From NCBI GenBank assembly GCA_027669525.1, contig JAQEDJ010000004.1, positions 23,395-87,394 of the forward strand: 64,000 bases of DNA. Direction: 5' to 3'. This stretch comes from Coriobacteriaceae bacterium AM48-5. GTDB lineage: Bacteria > Actinomycetota > Coriobacteriia > Coriobacteriales > Coriobacteriaceae. The position numbers were made by a program, and so were the translations under genes. Positions 18,514 through 28,515 of the stretch are shown piece by piece (the first letter of the stretch is position 1; each line of letters begins with the position of its first letter). The notes below the pieces were generated by a model. That model saw only the letters and a program-made list of their open reading frames with translations, was not told the origin of the DNA and ran no database searches.

Positions 18514-19767
18514 ATGGACATTAAACCCTTCGAGAATAAAGTTTGGCTTAGCTCGCCGACTATGCACGGCGATGAGCTCAAATTCATTACCGAGGCATAT
18601 GAGACCAACTGGATGTCGACGGTAGGGGAGAATATCAACGAAGTCGAGCGCCAAATGGCCGAGAAGATTGGTTGCGGCTATGCCGTTGCCCTTTCTTGTG
18701 GTACTTCAGCGCTGCATCTTGCCATGAAGCTCGCTGGAATTAAACCCGGTGATGAGGTCCTTTGCAGCGATATGACGTTCGACGCGACGGTGAACCCAGT
18801 TGTTTACGAGGGTGGCGTCCCTGTATTTATCGATACCGAGCGCGATACCTGGAACATGGATCCTATTGCCTTGGAGAAGGCCTTTGAACTGCATCCGACT
18901 TCAAAGGTCGTTGTGGCGGCGCATCTTTACGGAACGCCTGGCAAAGTCGAAGAGCTTCGTTCAATTTGTGATGCGCACGGGGCTGTCCTTGTTGAGGATG
19001 CCGCTGAGTCACTTGGCGCCACGTATAAGGGTCGTCAGACTGGTACGTTTGGTGACATCAGCGCCATTAGCTTTAACGGCAATAAGATCATTACCGGTTC
19101 CGCTGGTGGCATGCTTTTAACTGATAGCAAAGAGGCAGCCGATAAAACGCGCAAATGGTCGACCCAGTCTCGTGAAGCTGCCCCTTGGTACCAGCATGAG
19201 GAGCTTGGTTATAACTATCGCATGAGCAATGTAATTGCCGGTGTTGTGCGTGGCCAGATTCCATATCTGGAGGAGCATATTGCCCAAAAGAAGGCTATTT
19301 ACACTCGTTACAAGGAGGGCTTCAAGGGCCTTCCGGTGAGTATGAATCCCTATGACCCCAACGTTTGCGAGCCGAACTTCTGGCTTTCTTGCATGCTGAT
19401 TGAGCCCGATGCGATGTGCAAACAGGTTCGTGGCGAGAGTGAGGCGCTTTACGTAAGCGAACCTGGAAAGAGCTGCCCCACCGAGATTCTTGAGGCTATT
19501 GCTGCCATTAACGCCGAGGGCCGACCCATCTGGAAACCCATGCATATGCAGCCTATTTATCGTATGAATGCTTTCGTAACGCGCGAGGGCAATGGCCGGG
19601 CTAAGACCAACGCGTATATTTCCGGCGGTGCAACGGGCGCAGATGGCTTGCCTTTGGATGTGGGCGCTGACATCTTCCATCGTGGTCTCTGCCTGCCCTC
19701 CGACAACAAGATGACTCCCGAGCAGCAGGACGTAATCATCGAAGTGATTAGGCGTTGTTTTGAGTAG
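18514..19767 (+). CDS. DegT/DnrJ/EryC1 sugar aminotransferase (PglE-like)
   Basis: 417 residues. A fold-type I PLP enzyme: CGTSALHLAMKLAGIKPGDEV at the N-terminal third, VVAAHLYGTPG, VEDAAESLGA (PLP ring Asp), and SFNGNKIITGSAGG with the Schiff-base Lys. The last motif is close to PglE, which aminates UDP-4-keto-6-deoxy-GlcNAc. Between a PglF-like and a PglC-like gene, it fits synthesis of a bacillosamine-type amino sugar. ATG 18514 follows GGATAAGGAG. Its end overlaps the next gene by 8 bases. Confidence 0.9.
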   Translation: MDIKPFENKVWLSSPTMHGDELKFITEAYETNWMSTVGENINEVERQMAEKIGCGYAVALSCGTSALHLAMKLAGIKPGDEVLCSDMTFDATVNPVVYEGGVPVFIDTERDTWNMDPIALEKAFELHPTSKVVVAAHLYGTPGKVEELRSICDAHGAVLVEDAAESLGATYKGRQTGTFGDISAISFNGNKIITGSAGGMLLTDSKEAADKTRKWSTQSREAAPWYQHEELGYNYRMSNVIAGVVRGQIPYLEEHIAQKKAIYTRYKEGFKGLPVSMNPYDPNVCEPNFWLSCMLIEPDAMCKQVRGESEALYVSEPGKSCPTEILEAIAAINAEGRPIWKPMHMQPIYRMNAFVTREGNGRAKTNAYISGGATGADGLPLDVGADIFHRGLCLPSDNKMTPEQQDVIIEVIRRCFE

Positions 19768-20449
19768 GACGAATGTGACGGGTCATTCACCCTCGATTTA
19801 TGAGCGATTCGTCAAGAGAGCGCTTGATATATTGCTTTCGTTGGTTGCTCTTGTTGTCCTTAGTCCGATTCTTGTTGTAACCGCCGTGCTTGTGAGGGTG
19901 AAATTAGGTTCGCCGATTCTCTTCAAACAGATTAGGCCTGGCCGAAGGAATTCGGAGACCGGTGAAGAGGAACTATTTAAGCTATTTAAGTTTCGAACCA
20001 TGACAGACGGACGCGACGAAGAGGGCAACCTCCTTCCTGACTCTCAGCGTCTTACTCCGTTTGGGAAGGCTTTGCGTTCGACGAGTATTGATGAGCTCCC
20101 CGAGCTTATAAATATACTTAAAGGCGATATGTCCCTCGTCGGGCCTCGACCCCTTGCTACAGTTTACCTTCCTTATTACACCCCTGAAGAACATCACAGA
20201 CATGACGTGAGACCAGGTCTGACCGGTTTGGCTCAAGTGATGGGTCGCAACTCAATCTCATGGGAAGAAAAGTTTTCGTATGACCTTGAGTATGTCGACG
20301 AGCTTTCGTTGAAAACAGATTTGCTCATTATTATCCAAACCGTAATCGTCGTTTTAAGGCGCAGTGATATTGGTCAAGGCGAAAATCATCCGGGCTCTCT
20401 TCATGAAATTAGGAGTAATGCGGTAGGGGGAACCAAGTCGCGTGATTAA
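19760..20449 (+). CDS. Initiating sugar-phosphate transferase (PglC/WcaJ-type, bacterial sugar transferase family)
   Basis: 229 residues. One N-terminal membrane helix (ALDILLSLVALVVLSPILVV), then the conserved catalytic domain: PILFKQIRPGRR, LFKFRTM, STSIDELPELINILKGDMSLVGPRP and DVRPGLTGLAQV. It transfers a phospho-sugar to undecaprenyl phosphate, the first membrane step of the repeat unit. With the two preceding genes it gives a PglF-PglE-PglC order. The TTG start lies inside the end of the previous gene. Confidence 0.92.
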   Translation: MSRTNVTGHSPSIYERFVKRALDILLSLVALVVLSPILVVTAVLVRVKLGSPILFKQIRPGRRNSETGEEELFKLFKFRTMTDGRDEEGNLLPDSQRLTPFGKALRSTSIDELPELINILKGDMSLVGPRPLATVYLPYYTPEEHHRHDVRPGLTGLAQVMGRNSISWEEKFSYDLEYVDELSLKTDLLIIIQTVIVVLRRSDIGQGENHPGSLHEIRSNAVGGTKSRD

Positions 20450-21500
20450 AGAAATCGGGAGCGAGTTCTGGGAGACTCCGCTCGTAGACGATGACAATGG
20501 ATTATTTCCGGCTGACATACATTGGCTAGTTTCGGGCCGCGCCGCCATTGCGCATGTCCTCGATGATCTGTTAAAAAAGAATCCTTCTGCTTCGTCGGCA
20601 GCTCTTCCTTCCTGGTGTTGCGGGTCCATGATTGAGCCCTTCTTCCAGCGTGGCTTTAAGTTGACCTTTTATCCCGTTAGCTTTATGCGAGAAGGTGATC
20701 TTAAGCGCGATTTCTCTCTTGCTATGGGATGTGACGTACTGCTGGTTATGTCCTATTTTGGCTTTGAGGAGTCCGAGTACCCCGGCGACTATTCGGGTGT
20801 CGTGATCAACGACATCACTCATTCTGTTCTTAATCGAGATGTTTGGCTCGGCGATTATGTAGTAGGTAGTCTAAGAAAGTGGATGGGGATTGCGACCGGC
20901 GGTTACGCTTGGAGCCGAGATGGTTTTGTTGCTGAAGCTCCTACGGGCAGGCTTGGTGAGTTTGAGAAGCTTCGCCGTTGTGCATTCATCGAAAAACAGA
21001 AGTATATGGAGCAGGATGGAGAAAAAAAGTATCTTGCGATTTTTTCTCAAGCAAACTCAATGCTAGAGCCCTGCGGGGTCTATGCGGGAGATCCAAAGGA
21101 TAGTCAAACTGCTAGACACTTTAATTCATGTTACTTGGCTGCTAGACGTAGGGAGAATTACAACTGTTTGCGTCAATTCCTCGGCGATTATCTATTATTC
21201 GATCAATTGCCGAACACGTTTGTTCCCCTGTTCGTCCCCCTACTGTTGCCCGATGACGTTGACAAAAACACAGTCAGGTCAAATTTGGCCTTCAAACGGA
21301 TCTACTGCCCTTCGCACTGGCCGAGGGATCATCGGATTCCGATGCTTGATTCGAATAGTGAGGTCTTATACGAGAGGGAAGTAAGCGTACCTTGCGACCA
21401 AAGGTACGGTATCGAAGAGATGACATGGCTTGGTGAGGCTCTTCTCAAGACAATTCAAGAGAACCGAGGAAGCGGAATAGTTAGATTGAGTCAGGAATAA
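20442..21500 (+). CDS. Atypical PLP-dependent transferase-like protein
   Basis: 352 residues. Distant similarity to DegT-type PLP enzymes: an early WLVSGRAAIAHVLDDLL region like the cofactor-phosphate loop, INDITHSVLN where the ring-binding Asp would be, and VGSLRKWMGIATGGYA with a Lys in the Schiff-base position. I cannot name the substrate. Homologues of this kind occur in polysaccharide loci as presumed sugar-modifying aminotransferases. The GTG start overlaps the previous stop by 8 bases. Codon use is AT-richer than in the flanking chromosome. Confidence 0.6.
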   Translation: MIKEIGSEFWETPLVDDDNGLFPADIHWLVSGRAAIAHVLDDLLKKNPSASSAALPSWCCGSMIEPFFQRGFKLTFYPVSFMREGDLKRDFSLAMGCDVLLVMSYFGFEESEYPGDYSGVVINDITHSVLNRDVWLGDYVVGSLRKWMGIATGGYAWSRDGFVAEAPTGRLGEFEKLRRCAFIEKQKYMEQDGEKKYLAIFSQANSMLEPCGVYAGDPKDSQTARHFNSCYLAARRRENYNCLRQFLGDYLLFDQLPNTFVPLFVPLLLPDDVDKNTVRSNLAFKRIYCPSHWPRDHRIPMLDSNSEVLYEREVSVPCDQRYGIEEMTWLGEALLKTIQENRGSGIVRLSQE

Positions 21501-21505
21501 AGCCG

Positions 21506-22696
21506 ATGGATATCGTTATTATTTCGAATTTCTGCAGCAACCTTAGTGGAAACGGTAACAATCGATTTCTTTATCTTTCCAAATTGCTATCCAAACGCCA
21601 TTCTGTTGAACTTATTACGAGTAGTTTTTCACACAGTGAAAAAAAGCAGAGATATGCTGCGGAAATTGTTGACCTGCCTTTTAAGGTCACTCTTGTTGAT
21701 GAGCCTGGCTATTCCAAGAACATTTCACCACAGAGGTTCTTTAGCCATCAAACATGGGGTGCAAACGTCCTTGAGTATCTACGGAGTCGTAAGAAGCCTG
21801 ACCTTATCTACTGCGCCATACCCTCGCTGACTGCTCCTGCTAAGGTCGGCGAGTACTGTAAAGAGATTGGCTGTCGTTTCGTTTTGGACGTTCAAGACCT
21901 ATGGCCCGAGGCATTTGCTATGGCGTTTAACGTTCCAATTATTAGCAGCCTAGCATTTATTCCATTTAAAAATCTTGCTGACAAGGCTTACTTTTCCGCT
22001 GATGCCATTATTGCTGTGTCTGAAACTTATATGCGAAGAGCTTCTTTAGCCAATTCCAAGGCTGCAATTAAGAAAATAGTGTATCTAGGGACCGATCTTT
22101 CTGAGTTCGATTCGTATGTTTCGACCGGAGGTAATGCCTGTAATCACGGTGCCATCACGCTTGCCTATTGTGGAACTTTGGGTAATAGCTATGACTTGGA
22201 TCTCGCAATAGATGCTGTACGCATTGCTCAAGATCGTACCGAGCGTAGGATTCGTTTTCTTGTCATGGGTAGTGGCCCTTACGAGGCGCAGTTCAAGGAA
22301 CATGCAAGCGAGACTGGGATTGACTGCAGGTTTACGGGCAGGCTCCCATATGGTGATATGTGTAGGCTCCTGAGTGCTTCTGATATAGCCATCAATCCCA
22401 TTAAGAAGGGTTCTGCTGGCAGCATTATTAATAAACATGCCGACTATGCCGCAGCTGGCGTTCCGGTTATCAATACCCAAGAAAGCCCCGAATATCGCAA
22501 TCTTGTTGAATGCTACTCCATGGGTGTGAACTGCTCCTGTGGATCCGTGGAGGAAACAGCCAAAGCCTTAAGTCTCCTTGTCAATAATGACGATCTTAGG
22601 ACCAAGATGGGTGTTAATTCTAGAAAATGTGCCGAGGAGTTATTTGATAGGAGCAGAACTTATCGAGAGCTTGCCGAATTGCTGGAAACCATATAG
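21506..22696 (+). CDS. Glycosyltransferase family 4 (WbuB-like)
   Basis: 396 residues, GT-B fold. The N-terminal domain starts IVIISNFCSNLSGNGNNRF, with DLYW-like DVQDLWPEAF in the acceptor domain. The C-terminal donor domain has LAYCGTLGNSYDLDLAI, FTGRLPYGDM and AAAGVPVINTQESPE (E-x-x-E-like region). It probably adds a sugar to the lipid-linked repeat unit on the cytoplasmic side. Five bases separate it from the previous stop. Confidence 0.85.
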   Translation: MDIVIISNFCSNLSGNGNNRFLYLSKLLSKRHSVELITSSFSHSEKKQRYAAEIVDLPFKVTLVDEPGYSKNISPQRFFSHQTWGANVLEYLRSRKKPDLIYCAIPSLTAPAKVGEYCKEIGCRFVLDVQDLWPEAFAMAFNVPIISSLAFIPFKNLADKAYFSADAIIAVSETYMRRASLANSKAAIKKIVYLGTDLSEFDSYVSTGGNACNHGAITLAYCGTLGNSYDLDLAIDAVRIAQDRTERRIRFLVMGSGPYEAQFKEHASETGIDCRFTGRLPYGDMCRLLSASDIAINPIKKGSAGSIINKHADYAAAGVPVINTQESPEYRNLVECYSMGVNCSCGSVEETAKALSLLVNNDDLRTKMGVNSRKCAEELFDRSRTYRELAELLETI

Positions 22697-22704
22697 GAAT
22701 ACGC

Positions 22705-23793
22705 ATGAATATCGTTTTTATTTCAAAGCTCAGCGGTCGCCTGTCTACAGGCCCAAGCAATAGCGTTCCAAAGCAGGTTAACGCACAGGCTGCTGTTGAC
22801 AACGTTTTTTGGTATAACCTGAATTATGTTTGCAGAGATGAATGGAAGACGGGCGCTGTTCCTTGCCACACCCTTGACGAATACCCTGACGGCTCCATCT
22901 CAGCGCTTCCAGAACCCTTCAACAACCCAGATCTTGTTGTCTATGAAGGCTTCTATGAGTTTCCATTCGATAAGACAGTCTTTGAGCTTAAGCGAAAAAA
23001 AATACCATACATCATCATTCCGCGCGGAAGTATGACCGAGAGAGCTCAATCTCAAAAGAGGCTCAAAAAGATATTCGGCAACCTCGTGTTTTTTAACAGC
23101 TTCTATCGAGGATCTGCTGCGGTTCATTTTCTCACTAATAGGGAGCGAGACGATTCTAAGGGCTTCAATTCTTCCACCTGCGTTATTTTGCCCAATGGAA
23201 TCACTGCAAGGACTCGCTCGCGTGTAGCAGTGGAGCATGAGGGGATACGTGGAGTTTCAATCGGTAGACTTGATATTGATCATAAGGGTCTCGATCTTCT
23301 ATTAAATGCAGTCGAAATCGCACAGGATATCATGCGAGAGGCTTCTTTCTGTATCAATCTGTATGGTTCCAGCGAGAATGGATCTGCAGATCAGCTCGAA
23401 AAAGATGCAATCGAAAAGGGCATCACTGACCTCGTGACAATTAACCCTCCGGTGTTTGGCCCGGATAAGGACAAGTTGCTAGAGAATTCGGACCTGTTCG
23501 TCATTACTTCGAGATATGAGGGACACCCCATGAGCATGCTTGAAGCCCTCTCATATGGTTTGCCTTGTCTTGCCACTGACGGAAGCAACATGAGAGGTGA
23601 GGTTGACTGTGCCAAGGCGGGATGGACTTCTGACAATTCTGCCGAGGGTATCGCCGCTTCTATTTCAGAGATTTGCGAAAACAAATCAGAGCTAATTGAG
23701 CGGGGGCGTAATGGCTTGGAGCTCTCACGAATGTACGAGTGGAAGCAGATAGCCCATAGAACGCATGATGAGTATGAGCGCTGTTTGAATTAG
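22705..23793 (+). CDS. Glycosyltransferase family 4
   Basis: 362 residues, GT-B fold. IVFISKLSGRLSTGPSNSV at the N-terminus (Gly-rich acceptor loop), YIIIPRGSMTERAQ in the middle (the PRGSM motif is common in capsular GT4 enzymes), ISIGRLD-like VSIGRLDIDHKGLDLL at the donor domain, and SRYEGHPMSMLEALSYGLP containing the E-X7-E pair. Eight bases after the preceding glycosyltransferase. Intact. Confidence 0.87.
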   Translation: MNIVFISKLSGRLSTGPSNSVPKQVNAQAAVDNVFWYNLNYVCRDEWKTGAVPCHTLDEYPDGSISALPEPFNNPDLVVYEGFYEFPFDKTVFELKRKKIPYIIIPRGSMTERAQSQKRLKKIFGNLVFFNSFYRGSAAVHFLTNRERDDSKGFNSSTCVILPNGITARTRSRVAVEHEGIRGVSIGRLDIDHKGLDLLLNAVEIAQDIMREASFCINLYGSSENGSADQLEKDAIEKGITDLVTINPPVFGPDKDKLLENSDLFVITSRYEGHPMSMLEALSYGLPCLATDGSNMRGEVDCAKAGWTSDNSAEGIAASISEICENKSELIERGRNGLELSRMYEWKQIAHRTHDEYERCLN

Positions 23794-23807
23794 TTTGGAG
23801 TATCGCA

Positions 23808-24746
23808 TTGAAGAATACCGCAAAGTCTAAAATCGCAAAGGCCTTTAAGAGTCCGTCCGAGGCATGGGCCGGTCTCGTTCTGAGGCTATGCCAAAAGCCC
23901 TTCATTTCTGATGAGACCGCCATTAAGGCTGAGTTTCGAGCCTATATGGGCCATACCTTGGATTTGAACAACCCCAAATCTTTTAATGAAAAACTTCAAT
24001 GGCTAAAGCTGCACGATAGAAATCCGCTCTATACAACACTTGTTGACAAATTGGCGGTTAAGGAATGGGTTTCAAGCAAAATTGGGGCCCAGTATGTTGT
24101 TCCTACCTTGGCGATCTGGAAAGACGTTGACGAGATTGACTTGAACGTGCTTCCCGAGCAATTTGTCATGAAAGCTAATCACTATAGCGGCTATGTTGCA
24201 ATCTGCAGGGATAAAGAAACGTTCGATTTCTCCTATGCGAAAAAGCGCCTTGCCGCGATGATGAAGAAGAATCTTTTTTACTACGCCCGTGAATGGCCAT
24301 ACAAGGATGTAAAACCCCTTGTGTTCGCTGAGGAGTACCTTGAGCCGGATGAAACCGGATCAACTGCAGACTATAAGGTATTTTGCTTTTCTGGGGAGCC
24401 CAAGATGATTCAGTTACACAAAGGGCGATACTCTAACCACACACAGGATACTTTTGATCCTCAATGGAATCATTTGGATATTCGTCAGCCAGGGTATCCG
24501 CTTACAGACGTAACCCCGGCCGCTCCCAAACAACTTGAAGAAATGCTACGTCTTTCTAGGATTCTTTCTGCCGGTATTCCCCATGTTAGAGTTGATTGGT
24601 ACATCAACCGCGATCAATTAAAACTCGGCGAAATGACTTTCTTCGACGCAAGTGGACTGTGCCCCTTTGAAAAATATGAAGATGATCTCATGATTGGGTC
24701 GTGGATTGATTTGAACAGGGCGTATTCCGCGAACGGACGTCCGTAA
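23808..24746 (+). CDS. TupA-like ATP-grasp protein of polysaccharide locus
   Basis: 312 residues. KSFNEKLQWLKLHDRNPLYT, DKLAVKEWVSSKIG and FVMKANHYSG at the N-terminal half, VFAEEYLEPDETGSTADYK and HVRVDWYI toward the C-terminus. These are the hallmarks of the TupA-like ATP-grasp family, first tied to teichuronopeptide synthesis. It could ligate an amino acid or similar group to a uronic acid in the polymer; the downstream UDP-glucuronate-forming genes agree with this. TTG start; the stop overlaps the next start (TAATG). Confidence 0.8.
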   Translation: MKNTAKSKIAKAFKSPSEAWAGLVLRLCQKPFISDETAIKAEFRAYMGHTLDLNNPKSFNEKLQWLKLHDRNPLYTTLVDKLAVKEWVSSKIGAQYVVPTLAIWKDVDEIDLNVLPEQFVMKANHYSGYVAICRDKETFDFSYAKKRLAAMMKKNLFYYAREWPYKDVKPLVFAEEYLEPDETGSTADYKVFCFSGEPKMIQLHKGRYSNHTQDTFDPQWNHLDIRQPGYPLTDVTPAAPKQLEEMLRLSRILSAGIPHVRVDWYINRDQLKLGEMTFFDASGLCPFEKYEDDLMIGSWIDLNRAYSANGRP

Positions 24747-25867
24747 TGTATTTATTCGAGCGCATGCTGGGCACAGCGACTTTCTTCTTGGTATTAATTG
24801 TTGCGTGTAATAGCCTATATGTTGCTAATGGCAAACAGATAAAGCAACGCCTGCTTCTCTATATCACAGCGCTTGCTTTCTTAGCATTTATATTTATACC
24901 GAACCGGGGCGCAGACTTGTCCCGCTTATATTATGCACTCCATCTATATGGAACGATGGATATTTACGATATAGCAAGAGCGTGCTCCCATTCATCAACG
25001 CCTGTTATGGTCATCTATTTCTGGGCTATTGGAATGTTAAGAGTCGATGCCCTGCTTCCGATGATCTCTTGTGCATTGTTCTATTCACTTGTTTTTTCTT
25101 GTTATTGGGATTTTGCAGAGAGGCTCAAAATCGACGTCAAAATCGTTGCCCTTGCAATTTTTCTTTGCATGAGCTCTGGAATTTTTTTTCAAGTGATTAG
25201 TAATATCAGGTCCTATTTAGCTACGGCGCTTGTATTCAGAGCGTTTTATACGGAACAGTTTACAGGCAGAAGTCCTTTTAAAAACATCCTCTACTACTTG
25301 GTAGCCGCATTGTTTCATTCGTTCGGACTTGCACTCGTCATTCTAAGAGTTGTCCATATATGCTTCACGAACAGCAAGAATATGCTTCAAAAATTGATTT
25401 CAACAGCTTTCGTTTTATTAATTATTTTTCTTATGATGCGATATGGCGGTTCGTACTTGAATGCCCTGTCTGACAAGGCGACTGACTATATTGCTGGCGA
25501 ATCGTATTTCTATATATGGGAAGTCATTATTCACTCTCTGCAGATTGCCATTACTGTCTATTTGCTTATAAAGCTTTTTAGAATCGACTGTACGGTGGAT
25601 CAAATCGTGCGTAATAACCTTGCTCTGTTTATTGTCCTTATCACAATGGTTGCCGTCATGTCTCTTCCTTTTGACTATTCAATTTTCTTGCGCACGTCAG
25701 TTCTTCTTTCACTAGTGTCGCCTCTTGTTCTCATGCTTCTAAGTTCAGCCTGGTCAAAAAAGGAGCACGATTGCATTTGTGCGGTTGTATTTACATGGTC
25801 AACGGTCTCTCTATGTTTGGCTTGCGCTCGTGGTGATCTGAGTAGTTACAAGTTTCTTTTGCTATAG
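24746..25867 (+). CDS. EpsG/Wzy-type polysaccharide polymerase
   Basis: 373 residues with about ten hydrophobic segments and little conserved sequence, as usual for Wzy-like polymerases. The pattern FIPNRGADLSRLYY and the later NIRSYLATALVFRAF (Asn-x-Arg in an EpsG-like loop) fit the EpsG family. It would join lipid-linked repeat units outside the membrane. Next to the flippase gene. Low-GC codon use. Confidence 0.75.
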   Translation: MYLFERMLGTATFFLVLIVACNSLYVANGKQIKQRLLLYITALAFLAFIFIPNRGADLSRLYYALHLYGTMDIYDIARACSHSSTPVMVIYFWAIGMLRVDALLPMISCALFYSLVFSCYWDFAERLKIDVKIVALAIFLCMSSGIFFQVISNIRSYLATALVFRAFYTEQFTGRSPFKNILYYLVAALFHSFGLALVILRVVHICFTNSKNMLQKLISTAFVLLIIFLMMRYGGSYLNALSDKATDYIAGESYFYIWEVIIHSLQIAITVYLLIKLFRIDCTVDQIVRNNLALFIVLITMVAVMSLPFDYSIFLRTSVLLSLVSPLVLMLLSSAWSKKEHDCICAVVFTWSTVSLCLACARGDLSSYKFLLL

Positions 25868-25875
25868 GAGTTATT

Positions 25876-27360
25876 TTGGGCGAACAAACAATTGGCAAGA
25901 AAGCGGTTACTGCAACTAAATGGTCATTGCTTACGCAAATCGCTTCTAAGATTATTCAGCCAATTACGACCTTAGTGTTGGCGCATATTCTTACGCCGGA
26001 TCTATTTGGCGTAATCGCGCTCGTTACCATGGTGACGTCTTTTGCCAACATGTTTTCCGATGCTGGTTTCCAGAAATATCTCGTGCAACACGAGTTTAAG
26101 ACTGATGCAGACCTTCACGATTACGCAAATGTCGCTTTTTGGACTAACCTCGCCGTATCGTTTCTCCTCTGGTTTCTCATCGGTCTATTCCGTGATGGCC
26201 TTGCTGCGTTGTTGGGGGATACCACAATTGGTTGGGCGATAACCGTTGCGAGTTCAGTTCTTCCACTTACAGCGGCAATCAGTGTTCAGACGGCGCTCTA
26301 TCAAAGGGCGCTTTCGTTTAAGGTCCTGTTCTCTTCGCGATTTGGATCGTCCCTTCTTACTCTTGTTGTTGCTGTACCACTTGCGCTTGCAGGTTTCGGC
26401 TATTGGTCGATGATTGTGGCGACCATCGCGAGCAATGCACTTCTAGCCGTTTGGCTGACAATTGAGTCAAACTGGAAACCGACTTTCTCTTACAGCTTTC
26501 GATATTTAAAGCGCATGTTCAGCTTCAGTGCTTGGACCTTGTTAGAGGCGTTTACCATCTGGCTTGCTGGTTGGGCGGGATCGTTTATCCTGGGTAACGT
26601 ACTTGACGCCTACTACCTAGGTCTGTACAGAACAACTGTCTCCCTTGTTTCTGCAGCGACTGGGCTTATCTCTTCGGCGGTTACTCCCGTCATATTCGCG
26701 ACGCTTTCGAGAATGCAAGGAGACAGAGCACAGTTTGATAGAGCATATTTCAAAATGCAAAGCTATCTAGCAATGTTCGTTGTGCCAATTGCCTTCGCGC
26801 TATTCGTCTTTCGCGAATCGATTGTGCTTGTGTTTTTAGGTGATCAGTGGGTCGAAGCATCCACTTTTCTTGGGCTTTACGGTATGGAAAGTGCATTTTC
26901 AGTTGTCATCGGATATATGGCCTCTGAGGCATACCGGTCTCTGGGAAAACCTAGGTTGTCCGTTGCTGTGCAACTTGCATATCTCGCAGCAACCGTTCCT
27001 TGCATGTTTTTCAGTGCAAAAGCGGGTTTTGATGTTTTCTCAATTGCCTTGCCTCTCGTAACCCTGTTCTCGTATTCAGGTTCGCACTTAATCGCTTGCA
27101 AGACCAGACTCTCGCTTTCTATAACCGAAACCTTTAAGGTTCTTCTGCCATACCTCGTTATATGTGTCCTTGACTCATTCGTCTGCAATCTTCTAGTGGT
27201 GTTGATTCCGTTCATTCCCGCTCATTTTCTTGTAATCCCACTGTACTGCCTTCTTTACTTAGCCCTACTTGTGTCGCGTAGAGAACAACGGGATACGCTA
27301 ATCGATGTTGCCAACAGATTCGGCCTTGCAAGGTTTCTTCCGCATTTCTTGCTCAAATAG
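25876..27360 (+). CDS. Wzx-type oligosaccharide flippase (MOP superfamily)
   Basis: 494 residues, roughly 12-14 membrane helices. The N-terminus KWSLLTQIASKIIQPITTLVLA and PDLFGVIALVTMVTSFANMFSDAG are characteristic of polysaccharide flippases of the Wzx/MurJ-like superfamily. It moves the undecaprenyl-linked unit across the membrane for the adjacent polymerase. TTG start after GGAG, 8 bases from the previous stop. Confidence 0.88.
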   Translation: MGEQTIGKKAVTATKWSLLTQIASKIIQPITTLVLAHILTPDLFGVIALVTMVTSFANMFSDAGFQKYLVQHEFKTDADLHDYANVAFWTNLAVSFLLWFLIGLFRDGLAALLGDTTIGWAITVASSVLPLTAAISVQTALYQRALSFKVLFSSRFGSSLLTLVVAVPLALAGFGYWSMIVATIASNALLAVWLTIESNWKPTFSYSFRYLKRMFSFSAWTLLEAFTIWLAGWAGSFILGNVLDAYYLGLYRTTVSLVSAATGLISSAVTPVIFATLSRMQGDRAQFDRAYFKMQSYLAMFVVPIAFALFVFRESIVLVFLGDQWVEASTFLGLYGMESAFSVVIGYMASEAYRSLGKPRLSVAVQLAYLAATVPCMFFSAKAGFDVFSIALPLVTLFSYSGSHLIACKTRLSLSITETFKVLLPYLVICVLDSFVCNLLVVLIPFIPAHFLVIPLYCLLYLALLVSRREQRDTLIDVANRFGLARFLPHFLLK

Positions 27361-27364
27361 AACG

Positions 27365-28515
27365 ATGTCTTTTGCAAAAGAGCAATTTGCTATGAAAGGT
27401 GTGATAACTGTGAAAAATGTACTTATAACGGGAATCGGTGGTCTTACTCCGAGATCCATCGCACGCCGAATCAGGAAAACTCATCCTGAGTATCGACTCA
27501 TAGGATGTGATGTAAACCCGAAAGCAATTGGCTTCTTTATGGATGGACTCCTCGACGCAAAGTATGTCTGTCCAAGGTGTGACTCGGCAGACTATTTCAG
27601 CTGGATTGAAAAGCTGGTAGAGCGTGAGTCTATTGACTTTGCCTTTGTGCAGCCCGAGTCTGAGATTGTCGAGTGGGGGAAACATTTCGATCAAACAGGG
27701 CATTTCCCTTGTGTTACCTTTATGGGATCGACGGAGCTATCCGGGTCCCTGCGTGACAAGGCGATCATGGCCGAGGTTCTCGAGGGTACGGATTTTATCC
27801 CTAAGACAATCAAGGTTACCCAGGACGAGCCAAGGTTTGATGCGGTTGAAAATGAAATTGGGTTCCCTGTTGGATAAGAGCTACCGAGGGGACAGGCGGT
27901 CTCGGCTCATTGCGACTTGACGACCTTAGCAGCTACAAAAGTTGGCTCTTTATCAACTCTGAGATTCCTGAGTTTACCGTGAGTGAATTTCTCACTGGGC
28001 GGCATATTGCGAACGAGATGCTGTATTACAAGGGTGAATACGTAAAGGGTGCAGCGCTTGAATGTGCTGAATACGTAATGGCAAACATTGCTCCATCGCA
28101 TGTCACGGGCAACACGAGCTTTGGTCGCCTGCTCAACGACAAGACTGTCAACGAATTCTGTGATTCTTGTATTAAATACATTGAGCGCAAACTTGACCTC
28201 GCAGCGCACGGAATCCTGTCTTTTGATTTGAAAGAGGATTCTAAGGGAAACCTGAAGGTTACTGAGGTTAATATCAGGCACATGGCCTACACGGGTGTCC
28301 TGGCCGAGGCTGGTTTCGACTTAATTGAAGACTCGATTCGTATTATGGAAGACGGTGGCGCCCTTCGCGTTGAGCGCGATCCTTTTCATGTATTTGAAAA
28401 ACCATTCGTGTTTTTGCGTGATGTAGATATTGAACCCATTTTGCTCGATAGCGAGGATTGTTTTCTGGCCCCCCGTTCCGACGGCGATTGCCAGGCAAGT
28501 GATTGCAATGAATAG
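27365..28515 (+). CDS. ATP-grasp carbamoyl-phosphate-synthase-like protein (frameshifted in sequence)
   Basis: About 383 residues after repair. The N-terminal pre-grasp Rossmann part reads NVLITGIGGLTPRSIARRI and YRLIGCDVN; the grasp core follows (SLRDKAIMAEVL, FPVWIRATEGTGGLGS after restoring a T near 27868-27872); the C-terminal part has LSFDLKED...LKVTEVNIRHM, the Mg-binding Glu/Asn pattern. It is a second ATP-grasp enzyme in the locus besides the TupA-like one; the substrate is unknown. The start is unclear: ATG 27365, ATG 27392 or GTG 27410 are all in frame. The stop overlaps the GNAT start. Confidence 0.75.
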
